Shown: positions 54,791 through 63,942 of the stretch, piece by piece
Position numbering within the stretch: position 1 is the stretch's first letter
Layout of the letters: each line of letters opens with the position of its first letter
Assembly (NCBI GenBank): GCA_964503965.1
Contig: CAZDCK010000002.1
Location: forward strand, 106,165 to 170,164
Length of the DNA: 64,000 bases
Reading direction: 5' to 3'
Source of the DNA: Eutrophocola sp964503965
GTDB taxonomy: Bacteria > Pseudomonadota > Gammaproteobacteria > Pseudomonadales > Pseudohongiellaceae
The notes under the pieces: generated by a model
What the model was told of the DNA's origin: nothing
The model's input: the letters and a program-made list of their open reading frames with translations, nothing else
The model's database searches: none
Made by a program: the position numbers and the translations under genes

Positions 54791-57307
54791 TTAAAATCTT
54801 GCCCTGAAGCCTATCCAGGCTCCCCGGGGAGCCCCGACCCCGAGGAAAAGAGGCCGGTTATCTTCCAGCCCGGGAAGGACTTCATCGGGCTCCTCTCCCA
54901 GTAACCCGAAATTTTCGAAATCCCTGTCGAATAGGTTCGTCACACGTGCAAATAATGAAATGGTTTCACCCAAGTTGAAACTTGCCCGCAGGTTGACCAG
55001 GGTATAGCCCGCCACTCTATCCAGATCATTGGATTCATCACCACGAAGGACCTGATCGGAGTTGTAGATGACTTCAGCACCCAGGCTGAAGCGCTCATTG
55101 AATCGATAATCTCCACCCAGTTTCAGGATATTTTCGGGAAGCCCCGGCATCCGGTCACCTTGCTCGACTAACAGGTTTCCTTCGTCATCGGCATTGGGAT
55201 GATTAGGGCTGAGTACCTCAAAGTCATCCTCGAATGTTGCCCTAACATGAGAATAGGACGCATACCAGTCCAGGGATTCAAAAGAACCACGCAAAGAAGC
55301 CTCCACACCGCGGCGCGCCGTATCATCAACGTTGGCAAACAGGCCCGTGGAACGACCGGTTGTCTGGAAGAGAATGTCATCCTTGTTGTGGGCATTGAAC
55401 AGCCCCACCTGGTACGCCATTCCGGTTAGCTGGCCTCGCATACCAAGTTCGATATTGGTTGTCACCACCTGATCCAGGGGTGGATCTGCCAGGAAAGCAT
55501 TGGGAAGACGACACTCGAATTCAACATCATCCGGGTCCTCACCTTCAGCCTCGGCAAACTGCTGGGCCAGTGTAAAGACTCCTTCATTACAGGCAAGTTC
55601 TATCGGCGTTGGCACACGATTGGCTTCACTGTAGACGCCGTAAATATTCACCGTGTCGCTGGCATCAAAGGTAAAACCGAAGGCCGGATTGAACCGGGAA
55701 AAATCATGATCGCCATTAAGTTCAGGGCGTTCACCGGAACGGTCTCTGAGAACCACATTGGTATCGTTGTAACGGCCAGACAAAATCAGGGACAGGCGAT
55801 CCGAAACATCCCAGGTATTAGTGAAAAACAGGCTGGCTGCTTCTATGCTTGTCCTGATATCAGTTTCCGCTTCCTCAAAAAATGTCCCTGTGCCCAGCCC
55901 ACGAGTACTGCGAGTTATCGGATCCAGCTGAGCAAGTTCAAGCACTGACTCAAATCCCGAAATGCCCTTGAAATAACTCACGCCGATAATCAGCCGGTTA
56001 TTAAACCCAAGGAATTCTTCCGTAAAAGCCATTTCGCCATTGAAGCCTTTGCTTTCCTGGATACGTCCGCTGATATTGTTTATGGCCTCGTCCGATAACA
56101 CTCCGGTACCGGTCAGATCATCAATAATATCCTCAAGCTCGAATGCCCCCGGATCAAGTCCTGCCAGAGATGCTTCTGTTTCAATAAACGTTTCCAGCTC
56201 AGCAAACGAGGTGATGGCATCAACGTCTCCTTCACAGATATCATCCAGATCAATACCCAATTCATCTTCCAGAGCCTCTTCCACCTCATCGGCTTCCTCG
56301 AAAAGTGACTGCGCTCCACCCGCATAGTCGCATAGCTCGAATTCCGATCCATCACCATTGAAGGAATCCGTTTTGTTTTCGCGCCAGTAGACATTGCCCG
56401 ACAACTGGATGCCATTTGACAGAAAATGGGAGACATCGATGTTGATCATGTCCATGTTGTTTTCGGTGATATCCGGGGCTGTAAAGACTGAGCCACGATC
56501 TAGGGCAAGCAATCCAATGGGAAGCGCACCGTTGCCTATCAGCTCACTTTCTCCATGTTGATAGATGATATCCAGTGAACTGCCCTCTCCTGGCCGCCAG
56601 TTGATGCTGCCATACAAGTTGGTGGCAGCGGAGTCAGAAAAGGCTCTCCAGCCTTCTTCCTCAAAACGGCTTGCATTCAGGTAGTATCCCAGTTCCCCAT
56701 CATTGTCACCGGTTTCCAGTGTGACCACACGCCTGCCCCAGGAACCGCCATAGGCCTCCACCTGGGTGTTATCGAAATTGAAACCATTTTTCATGGTGAT
56801 AGCCAGTGCACCACCAAGGGCATTGAGTCCAAAGACGGGATTGGCACCACTGAGCAGGTCCATGCTGTGCACAGCTGATTCCGGCAAGAGGTCCCAGTTC
56901 ACAGAATCACCCAAGGGTTCATTCAGACGCACTCCGTCCTGGTAGACTGCCAGGCCCTGGGGAAGTCCAAGCAACGGGGAAGCGGTAAACCCGCGAAACT
57001 GTACATCCGGCTGCAGGGGATTATTCTGGGCGGAGTTGATATTCACACTGCCCAGCCTTGTATTCATATACTCACTAATGTCCAGGCTCTGGGTGTTCTG
57101 GAGATCTTCCACGCCACCCTGCTGAACAGCGAAGGGAATTCTGTTAACAGATACTCCCTGGGCCGAGGCTGGGGTAATTCCTATAACCTGTATCTCCTCA
57201 AAAATAACGGGTTCTTCTGCAGCAGGCAGGGCGAAAGACGAGGCTAACAGAGCCAGCAAACAGATGACTTTCAGGGATGAGGTACCTGAAAACACATAAG
57301 GCATCAC
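54791..57307 (-). CDS. TonB-dependent receptor with acidic extracellular insert
   Basis: 838 residues, larger than usual. Signal peptide ends LPAAE; the plug has QPDVQFRGFTASPLLG, VYQDGVRLNEPLGDS and FGLNALGGALAI, and the barrel ends in an aromatic RAPRGAWIGFRARF-type strand. Residues 323-400 form an insert with about 25 Asp/Glu and Cys326 and Cys358, probably an extracellular loop stabilised by a disulfide that could bind a cation. ATG has AAGGAG upstream, and a run of nine C (minus strand) sits 16-24 bases before it. The substrate is unknown. Confidence 0.85.
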   Translation of the reverse strand: MMPYVFSGTSSLKVICLLALLASSFALPAAEEPVIFEEIQVIGITPASAQGVSVNRIPFAVQQGGVEDLQNTQSLDISEYMNTRLGSVNINSAQNNPLQPDVQFRGFTASPLLGLPQGLAVYQDGVRLNEPLGDSVNWDLLPESAVHSMDLLSGANPVFGLNALGGALAITMKNGFNFDNTQVEAYGGSWGRRVVTLETGDNDGELGYYLNASRFEEEGWRAFSDSAATNLYGSINWRPGEGSSLDIIYQHGESELIGNGALPIGLLALDRGSVFTAPDITENNMDMINIDVSHFLSNGIQLSGNVYWRENKTDSFNGDGSEFELCDYAGGAQSLFEEADEVEEALEDELGIDLDDICEGDVDAITSFAELETFIETEASLAGLDPGAFELEDIIDDLTGTGVLSDEAINNISGRIQESKGFNGEMAFTEEFLGFNNRLIIGVSYFKGISGFESVLELAQLDPITRSTRGLGTGTFFEEAETDIRTSIEAASLFFTNTWDVSDRLSLILSGRYNDTNVVLRDRSGERPELNGDHDFSRFNPAFGFTFDASDTVNIYGVYSEANRVPTPIELACNEGVFTLAQQFAEAEGEDPDDVEFECRLPNAFLADPPLDQVVTTNIELGMRGQLTGMAYQVGLFNAHNKDDILFQTTGRSTGLFANVDDTARRGVEASLRGSFESLDWYASYSHVRATFEDDFEVLSPNHPNADDEGNLLVEQGDRMPGLPENILKLGGDYRFNERFSLGAEVIYNSDQVLRGDESNDLDRVAGYTLVNLRASFNLGETISLFARVTNLFDRDFENFGLLGEEPDEVLPGLEDNRPLFLGVGAPRGAWIGFRARF

Positions 57308-57322
57308 AAACTCCTTAAATTC

Positions 57323-57331
57323 GGGGGGGGG
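57323..57331. repeat. Homopolymer of nine G in the 5' region of a TonB receptor gene
   Basis: Nine G in a row on the plus strand (C on the transcribed minus strand), 16-24 bases upstream of the receptor ATG and just beyond its Shine-Dalgarno. Tracts of this length slip readily and could vary leader spacing. Confidence 0.8.
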
Positions 57332-57463
57332 AAGTGTCTGGTTAAAGGGAAAGGACTAATGCTTCAGCAGGCAGTAATACTAGCAAACAAAAGAAATTTA
57401 CAACACTCAACTCCACAAGGTATGGCGTTTTCCTTCCTGTAAACAGTCATCATTGGCTTGAAA

Positions 57464-58375
57464 TCAGGTATATTCAGGCGCCAGATTCTCACGGGTTCTT
57501 TCAAGGAGCTGTCTGGTGAGCCGAATGCCTTCCACATCCTCGACCACCCTTCCTTCATATTCTACGCCAACATAACCGCGATAGCCGGCATCAAGGACAA
57601 TACGCATCATGCGGTCAAAGTCGGTGAACGTTTCATTGCCATTCTCATCGAAATCATAGGTCTTGGCGCTCACGCCCCTGGCATAGGGCATCAGTTCCAT
57701 AACGCCCTGATAGTGATCGTAGCGTTCCGTTTCAGTAATACGAAAATTGCCAAAATCGGGCAGCGTGCCGCAATTCCCCACATCTACCCTGTCCATGACG
57801 CCGGCCAGCCACTGACCATTGCTGGACAATCCGCCGTGGTTCTCGACAATTACGTTGATGCCATAATCTCCGGCGAATTCACAGAGCCGATGAAGACCAT
57901 CCGCAGCCAGTTTCTGCTGCTCTTCATAGCTCCCCTCAGACTGGGCATTGACCCGAATGGAATGGCAGCCAAGCCAGGCAGCGGCGGCAACCCACTTGTA
58001 GTGATTTGTCACGGCTTCGTGCCGTCGCTTATTGTCCGGGTCACCCAGTGCTCCTTCCCTATCGCACATGATGAGGACACTGCGCACACCATTGTCATTA
58101 CAGCGTTTTTTAAGTTCTGCCAGGTAATTCCTGTCTTCAGCCTTATCCATCCAGAACTGGTTAACATACTCCACAGCTCCGATATCAAACTGATCACGGG
58201 CATAGGCAGGAAAGTCCAGATTACTCAATTCACCACCAAACAATTGTCGGAACAGGGACCACTGTGCCAGGGAAATATCAAACAAGGGATTTTCCTGGGC
58301 ATGCATTAAACAAGGTAGGAAACAGCCTGCAGCGATAGTCGAAGACGACTGGAGAAATTGACGGCGTGTGGTCAT
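57464..58375 (-). CDS. Exported sugar phosphate isomerase/epimerase-like (xylose isomerase-like TIM barrel)
   Basis: 303 residues from ATG 58375, chosen because CAGGAGT lies 6 bases before it and TRRQFLQSSSTIAAGCF is a twin-arginine signal; the frame runs 282 bases further up without support. Metal ligands of the AP-endonuclease-2/xylose-isomerase barrel are plausible at VIVENHGG, RVDVGNCGTLPDFGNF and VGVEYEGR (Glu). These proteins isomerise or epimerise sugars or inositols, often in pathways of unknown sugars. Divergent from the NupG-type transporter. Confidence 0.82.
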   Translation of the reverse strand: MTTRRQFLQSSSTIAAGCFLPCLMHAQENPLFDISLAQWSLFRQLFGGELSNLDFPAYARDQFDIGAVEYVNQFWMDKAEDRNYLAELKKRCNDNGVRSVLIMCDREGALGDPDNKRRHEAVTNHYKWVAAAAWLGCHSIRVNAQSEGSYEEQQKLAADGLHRLCEFAGDYGINVIVENHGGLSSNGQWLAGVMDRVDVGNCGTLPDFGNFRITETERYDHYQGVMELMPYARGVSAKTYDFDENGNETFTDFDRMMRIVLDAGYRGYVGVEYEGRVVEDVEGIRLTRQLLERTRENLAPEYT

Positions 58376-58571
58376 TTGGGACTCCTGAAAGAGTGTCAGT
58401 TCTAAGGTTAATGGGTAATTTTGTGTTACACACCTTTCTTGGCTATTCCCTGCCTGCGTCATGACTTTTTGCTTTTTTGATTTTTTTCCAGCTTGCTGAT
58501 TAGTCTCAATAGTGCCATATTTCCTGTCCTGATTGTGAGTTATCAAATAAAAATAACAACATGGGAAAATA

Positions 58572-59828
58572 ATGGATTTTGCTATCCGGTCGAAACTGTC
58601 GATCATGATGTTTCTGCAGTTTTTCATCTGGGGTTCATGGAATGTCACCATGGGCACCTATCTGCTTAATATCGGATTTGACGGTATTTCCGTGGGAGCC
58701 TCCTACAGCACCATGAACTGGGGAGCCATCTTTGCCCCTGTCATTGTAGGCATGCTCGCTGATCGTTTTTTTCCAGCCCAGAAGGTCATGGCCATTCTTC
58801 ATCTGCTGGGCGCAGGAATATTATGGTGGATATCCACTATTACCGACCCAACCGTTTTCTTCTGGACTCTCTTTGCCTACGCCTTGTGCTATATGCCGAC
58901 ACTGGCCCTGGCCAATTCGGTATCTTTCAACCAGATGGATGATCCGGGCAAACAATTTCCCGGCATTCGCGTGATGGGTACCCTTGGCTGGATCGCTGTA
59001 GGGCTGATCATTGGCGCGCTGGTCCCCACACTGACCGGTAACTCCATTGAAGCCAGCAATATTCCGCTGCGAATCGGAGCGGCGAGCTCTCTTGTGATGG
59101 GACTCTACTGTTTCATACTCCCTGATACTCCTCCTACCCATGGTGATAAAAAACCGACTGTCGCTGAGTTACTGGGGCTGGAAACCCTGTCCATGATGAA
59201 AGACCGTTCCTTTGCAGTATTTATTATCGGTTCCCTGCTGATCTCTATCCCTCTGACCTTTTACTACAACTTTGCAAACGCCTTTCTGAATGAGACCGGT
59301 ATGGACAATGCCGCAGGCAAGATGACCATGGGCCAGATGTCGGAAGTCATTTTCCTGGTATTGATTCCTTTTTTCTTTGTGCGCCTGGGTGTGAAGAAGA
59401 TGCTGCTGGTCGGCATGACGGCCTGGGTACTGCGCTATGTCATGTTTGCTTTTGGAAACAATGATTCACTTGTTTTCATGCTCTATGTCGGCATTATTCT
59501 GCATGGTGTCTGTTTTGACTTTTTCTTCGTTACCGGGCAGATCTATGTGGACCGCTTTGCCCCGGCAAACATCCGTTCCAGCGCCCAGGGCTTTATCCAT
59601 GTGGCCACCTATGGCGTTGGCATGGTGATTGGCTCATGGGCATCCGGTGCCATCGTGGAAAACTATGTCGTGGCAGGAAACCTGCACGACTGGAAGACTA
59701 TCTGGCTTATTCCCGCCGGCATGGCACTGGCTGTCATGATCGGCTTCATGCTGCTCTTCAGGGAACCTGAAGCAGCCACAAACAACACTTCAATGAATAC
59801 AGGTGATGCCTATGATACGCCCCATTAA
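58572..59828 (+). CDS. Nucleoside:H+ symporter-like MFS transporter (NupG/XapB type)
   Basis: 418 residues with about twelve transmembrane segments. MFLQFFIWGSWNVTMGTYL, FAPVIVGMLADRFFPAQKV, NQMDDPGKQFPGIRVMGTLGW and GVCFDFFFVTGQIYVDRFAP are typical of the nucleoside:H+ symporter family. The family transports nucleosides, and relatives in sugar-using clusters may carry other substrates. It is the first gene of a plus-strand run (SnoaL protein, methyltransferase, carboxylesterase). Confidence 0.88.
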   Translation: MDFAIRSKLSIMMFLQFFIWGSWNVTMGTYLLNIGFDGISVGASYSTMNWGAIFAPVIVGMLADRFFPAQKVMAILHLLGAGILWWISTITDPTVFFWTLFAYALCYMPTLALANSVSFNQMDDPGKQFPGIRVMGTLGWIAVGLIIGALVPTLTGNSIEASNIPLRIGAASSLVMGLYCFILPDTPPTHGDKKPTVAELLGLETLSMMKDRSFAVFIIGSLLISIPLTFYYNFANAFLNETGMDNAAGKMTMGQMSEVIFLVLIPFFFVRLGVKKMLLVGMTAWVLRYVMFAFGNNDSLVFMLYVGIILHGVCFDFFFVTGQIYVDRFAPANIRSSAQGFIHVATYGVGMVIGSWASGAIVENYVVAGNLHDWKTIWLIPAGMALAVMIGFMLLFREPEAATNNTSMNTGDAYDTPH

Positions 59829-60315
59829 ATCCTTGGCGCTGATTGCGCTATTACTCACTGGCTTTTTTACAGCAGCACAGGCCGCAGAACCGGATTTTCA
59901 CCAGCGCATGGTGGATAAGGAAGCTATTGAAGCCTTGATGTGGCGTTATACCAGAGCACTGGATACCTTTGACCCGGATGCCTATGTCGCGGTATTCACG
60001 GAAGATGGTTCGTTTGGCAACGTCAAGGGGCGGGATGCTCTATACAAGATGATCAAGGATTTCCGGGACGGCCGTGAAGAGCAGGCCGCGGCTGGCAATC
60101 CTCCAGCTCCCATGTTCCATGCAACGGAAAACGCCTGGACAGAATATGTTACTGAGGACCATGTGCGGCATCACGCTTATTGGGTCACCTATTTTGGTGC
60201 CAACGGTCCTGACTCGCCTGCCCGTATGGTATCGGTCGGGCGCAGTGTGGATGATCTTGTACGTGTCGACGGGCAATGGTTAATTCAGTCCCGTAATGTA
60301 GCCCCGCAAGACTGA
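59812..60315 (+). CDS. Exported SnoaL-like protein
   Basis: 167 residues from ATG 59812; AGGTGA ends 5 bases before it. It overlaps the transporter gene by 17 bases. A signal peptide ends AAQAAEP. DFHQRMVDKEAIEALMWRYT, YVAVFTEDGSFGNVKGRDA and LVRVDGQWLIQSRNV match the SnoaL-like domain. It is the third SnoaL-like gene in the window and is not next to a PQQ dehydrogenase. Substrate unknown. Confidence 0.78.
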   Translation: MIRPIKSLALIALLLTGFFTAAQAAEPDFHQRMVDKEAIEALMWRYTRALDTFDPDAYVAVFTEDGSFGNVKGRDALYKMIKDFRDGREEQAAAGNPPAPMFHATENAWTEYVTEDHVRHHAYWVTYFGANGPDSPARMVSVGRSVDDLVRVDGQWLIQSRNVAPQD

Positions 60316-60333
60316 CACCGAACCGGTTACCCT

Positions 60334-61074
60334 ATGACAGAACAAGACAATGGCATGGCTCTGCACCTGCAGACGCAGAAATCGCCGGAAGAGTTGACCG
60401 CCAGACTGAGGGAGTTTGAACCCTGGGGTCATACAATCACTTTCAGCAATGGCGTCAGTACGCAGGCCCTTGAGCAGCGCGTTCCTTTCAATGAACATAC
60501 ACTAGGCAAGGTCAAGGCGCTGGAGGGTGCCATCCCGCTGGCTGATATGCGTGGCGGCAAGGTGCTTGATATCGGCAGTAATACCGGCCATAACTCCATT
60601 TACATTGCCACAGCTTATGACATGATCCCGACCGGGATTGATGTAACACAGCGTCATATAGATGTATCCAGCATGCTGGCTGAAATGGCCGGCATCCAGG
60701 CGAATTTCCAGTTCGGTGATGCGGAAACGTTTATTGAACCGGAAATTTTCGACCTGGTACTGCATTTCGGTACGCTCTATCATCTGCCCAACCCACTGCT
60801 CTCCCTGCAAAGCAGCTGGAAAAATCTCAAGCCGGGAGGATGGCTGGCACTTGAAACCCAGGTCTATGAGCATCCGGGTGATCCGAATATCTGCTACTTC
60901 ATGCATATGCACAATAACGATAAAACCAATTTCTGGGCACTGAGCACCCATGTAATCGACACCTGGCTTACATTGCAGGGCTTTGTTGATATCACAATAC
61001 TTAAAACGGTAAAAATGGATTTCCTTGGGCCCGATATGGCCCGGGTCATCATGATTGCCAGAAAACCGGAATAA
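60334..61074 (+). CDS. Class I SAM-dependent methyltransferase (CmoB/DUF1698-like)
   Basis: 246 residues. The SAM motif I is GGKVLDIGSNTGHNSIYIA, motif II is GIDVTQRHID, and motif post-I is FQFGDAETFIEPE; FDLVLHFGTLYHLPNPLLSL and LKPGGWLALET resemble the tRNA U34 carboxymethyltransferase CmoB family. The target could be a small molecule. It starts 18 bases after the SnoaL gene and precedes the carboxylesterase by 26 bases. Confidence 0.8.
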   Translation: MTEQDNGMALHLQTQKSPEELTARLREFEPWGHTITFSNGVSTQALEQRVPFNEHTLGKVKALEGAIPLADMRGGKVLDIGSNTGHNSIYIATAYDMIPTGIDVTQRHIDVSSMLAEMAGIQANFQFGDAETFIEPEIFDLVLHFGTLYHLPNPLLSLQSSWKNLKPGGWLALETQVYEHPGDPNICYFMHMHNNDKTNFWALSTHVIDTWLTLQGFVDITILKTVKMDFLGPDMARVIMIARKPE

Positions 61075-61100
61075 TCAGGAACATCATCAGGGGAATATCC

Positions 61101-62729
61101 ATGACACAGCAAAAATCATTCACGCTTTCTCGCCGACAGTTAATCAGGTCCGGAGCCATGGCCTCCGGCAGTGTGCTTCTCCCCGCATGGGCCAGTCAAA
61201 TGATGGCCCAGGATACCCGTTACGCGGAACCTTCAAGGACTGTCAGGACCCGTTCCGGTCGCATGCGTGGGCTGTCCTACAACGATGGCCGCGTCAATGC
61301 CTTCTATGGTGTCCCCTACGGAAGAACTTCCGCCGGTGACGGCCGCTTTCAGCTGGCCAAGGCTCCTGACCAGTGGAGTGGTATTCGTGACATGGTGGAT
61401 GTCGGTGAACGTTGTCCCCAGATGCATGATGCCGAAGGCCTGATCAGTGAAATCTTTGCCTTGGACAGGCGCGAACCCATGGGAGAAGACTGTCTTCGAA
61501 TCAATGTCTTTACCCCGGCAACAGACAATCGTGAACGCCCTGTCATGGTCTGGTTCCATGGTGGCGGTTACACCAGTGGTTCCGGCAACTGGATACTCTA
61601 TGATGGAAAAAATCTGGCACAAACCCAGGACGTGGTCGTGGTGACGGTCACCCACCGGCTGAATGTCTTTGGCCATCTTCATCTTGGTGATCTGCTGGGC
61701 GAGGAATATGCCGACTCCGGCAATGCCGGCATCATGGATGGTGTCGCCGTACTGGAATGGGTACGCGACAATATCGAGAATTTTGGGGGCAACCCCGATA
61801 ACGTGACCATTTTCGGACAGTCAGGCGGCGCCGGGAAAGTCAGTACGCTGCTTGCCATGCCGGCGGCCAATGGCCTGTTTCATCGTGCCATTGCCATGAG
61901 TGGAGCCAATATCCAGGCGATCACACCTGATGCCGCTACTGAAACCAGCGAAAGGTTCCTGGCAGCCCTGAAGGTTCCACGTGAGCAGTACAGTCGCATC
62001 AGGAATTATCCATGGGCCCAGATGCTCGACGCCTATCTGTCAACACCTGGCCTGAATTTCGGTCCGGTCATGGATGGCCATCACCTGCCCCGCCATCCTT
62101 TTTCACCAGACGCCTCACCCCTCTCAGCCAACATTCCCCTGATGATGGGCTCTACAGAACATGAGACATACTTCTTCCCGGGGCAACCCATCGAAAATTT
62201 TGATGATGCAGAGCTTTCAAACCGGGTCATGCAGATAACCGGTGCCAGCAGCAGGGATGCAGCCAACCTGATTAATGTATATCGTCGAGGCCGGCCTGGT
62301 GTCAATAATGTAAAACTGTTCCATATCATTAATTCGGACAGTACGTTCCGCAGAAATGTCATCACCCAGGCTGAACTCAAGTCCGATCAGGGGGGAGCGC
62401 CAGTCTACAAGTATTACTTCAGCTGGCAGTCCCGTGTTCGCGAAGGCAGATTGGGCGCCTATCACTGTATCGACATTCCTTTCGCGTTCAATAACGTGGA
62501 TGAAAGTGCTTCCATGCTAGGGGCAGATCAAAGTCGTTATACTCTGGCTTCAAGAATGAGCGGTGCCTTCGCCCAGTTTGCTAGAACCGGTGATCCAAAC
62601 ATGGATTTACTGCCACGATGGGAGCCTTTCGATCGTGACAGGCGTGCCATGATGCGTATGGACGAGGAACCGGAACTTCTGCGCAATGCCTGGGAAGAAG
62701 AAAGACAGGTATTGGCAAGCGTGAGCTGA
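61101..62729 (+). CDS. Tat-exported type B carboxylesterase
   Basis: 542 residues. A twin-arginine signal (SRRQLIRSGAMASGSV) leads the protein, ending near MMAQ. The oxyanion hole is FHGGGYTSG, the nucleophile Ser241 is in FGQSGGAGKVS, and the acid and His are later, the His probably in GAYHCIDIPFAF. Length and motifs are of the carboxylesterase/para-nitrobenzyl esterase family. It ends the plus-strand operon-like run. Substrates are probably small esters. Confidence 0.9.
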   Translation: MTQQKSFTLSRRQLIRSGAMASGSVLLPAWASQMMAQDTRYAEPSRTVRTRSGRMRGLSYNDGRVNAFYGVPYGRTSAGDGRFQLAKAPDQWSGIRDMVDVGERCPQMHDAEGLISEIFALDRREPMGEDCLRINVFTPATDNRERPVMVWFHGGGYTSGSGNWILYDGKNLAQTQDVVVVTVTHRLNVFGHLHLGDLLGEEYADSGNAGIMDGVAVLEWVRDNIENFGGNPDNVTIFGQSGGAGKVSTLLAMPAANGLFHRAIAMSGANIQAITPDAATETSERFLAALKVPREQYSRIRNYPWAQMLDAYLSTPGLNFGPVMDGHHLPRHPFSPDASPLSANIPLMMGSTEHETYFFPGQPIENFDDAELSNRVMQITGASSRDAANLINVYRRGRPGVNNVKLFHIINSDSTFRRNVITQAELKSDQGGAPVYKYYFSWQSRVREGRLGAYHCIDIPFAFNNVDESASMLGADQSRYTLASRMSGAFAQFARTGDPNMDLLPRWEPFDRDRRAMMRMDEEPELLRNAWEEERQVLASVS

Positions 62730-62755
62730 ATCGGTCATTTTATGTCGCTGATACA

Positions 62756-62788
62756 AAAATGGCGGCTCCTGTATCGGGCCGCCATTTT
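62756..62788. terminator. Bidirectional intrinsic terminator
   Basis: AAAATGGCGGC, 11-base loop, GCCGCCATTTT between the converging carboxylesterase and isomerase genes. Confidence 0.85.
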
Positions 62789-62839
62789 GGTGCCTGGAAG
62801 GCTCTTGAATTGGCTTATGGAAACAGCCCGCGTCAGCGC

Positions 62840-63883
62840 TTAATCAATGCCAAGAATTTTACGGTTCATCTGATCATCAGCATCCGTTGCGGCAAAATCA
62901 TCAAAAGCTTTCTCTGTTACACGGATCATATGATCACGGATAAAGGGAGCACCTTCACGAGCACCATCTTCCGGATGTTTGAGGCAGCACTCCCATTCCA
63001 GCACGGCCCAGCCATCATACCCGTACTGGGCAAATTTGCTGAAAATCTGGCTGAAATCGATCTGTCCGTCCCCAAGTGAACGGAAACGACCCGGCCTTTC
63101 TTTCCATCCTTCATACCCCCCGTAAACACCGGAACGGCCATTGGGCCTGAACTCAGCATCTTTCACATGGAAAGCCTTGATTCGCTCATGATAGATATCA
63201 ATAAACTGTACGTAGTCCAGTTGTTGGAGCATGAAGTGACTCGGGTCATACAATATGTTTGCTGCCTCATGATTATCAACAGACTCGAGAAAACGTTCGA
63301 AAGTAGCCCCGTCAAACAGGTCCTCACCCGGATGCAGTTCATAACAACAGGCCACCCCATTTTCCTCAAAGGCATTGAGCACCGGTGTCCAGCGCTTTGC
63401 CAGTTCCCTGAAACCCTCTTCCACCAGGCCAGCCGGGCGCTGGGGCCACGGATACATTGTGTGCCATAACAGGGCGCCGGAAAACGTAGCATGGGCATCC
63501 AGACCCAGACGCCTGCTGGCCTTCGCGGCTGCCACTAACTGGCTTGTCGCCCATCCGGACCAGGCTTTAGGATTATCCCTGACCTCTGGCGCAGCAAAAG
63601 CGGCAAACATATCTTCATAGGCAGGATGGACGGCCAATAACTGCCCCTGCAGGTGGGTGGATAACTCGGTAATCTGGATGCCGTATTCACCCACCTTGCC
63701 AGCAATTTCATCACAATAGTCCTGGCTGTCGGCAGCAATACTCAGGTCAAACAGCGACGGATCTGTAGGCACCTGTATACCCGCATACCCAAGTTCAGCT
63801 GCCCACTTTGCCATATTCTCAAGACTGTCAAAGGGAGCATCCGGACCGGCAAACTGGGCCAGAAAAATGGCGGGACCTTTCAT
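62840..63883 (-). CDS. Sugar phosphate isomerase/epimerase-like (xylose isomerase-like TIM barrel)
   Basis: 347 residues, no signal peptide. Metal-ligand regions are CCYELHPGEDLF (Glu), NILYDPSHFML (Asp), IKAFHVKDAEF (His) and AVLEWECCL (Glu), the pattern of IolE/IolH-like and tagatose-epimerase-like barrels. It acts on a sugar or inositol derivative. With the exported homologue at 57,464 it suggests a sugar-handling module with the NupG-type transporter and esterase, though the two isomerases are not in one operon. Confidence 0.85.
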   Translation of the reverse strand: MKGPAIFLAQFAGPDAPFDSLENMAKWAAELGYAGIQVPTDPSLFDLSIAADSQDYCDEIAGKVGEYGIQITELSTHLQGQLLAVHPAYEDMFAAFAAPEVRDNPKAWSGWATSQLVAAAKASRRLGLDAHATFSGALLWHTMYPWPQRPAGLVEEGFRELAKRWTPVLNAFEENGVACCYELHPGEDLFDGATFERFLESVDNHEAANILYDPSHFMLQQLDYVQFIDIYHERIKAFHVKDAEFRPNGRSGVYGGYEGWKERPGRFRSLGDGQIDFSQIFSKFAQYGYDGWAVLEWECCLKHPEDGAREGAPFIRDHMIRVTEKAFDDFAATDADDQMNRKILGID

Positions 63884-63942
63884 GAATTAGAACCTCAGAA
63901 TGAAAAAGGGAAAGCGCTGAAAAGTGTGTTTAATGATACAAC

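Noticed and set aside
57458..58309. 283-codon plus-strand frame
   Set aside because: Antisense to the isomerase gene; no signal or domain.
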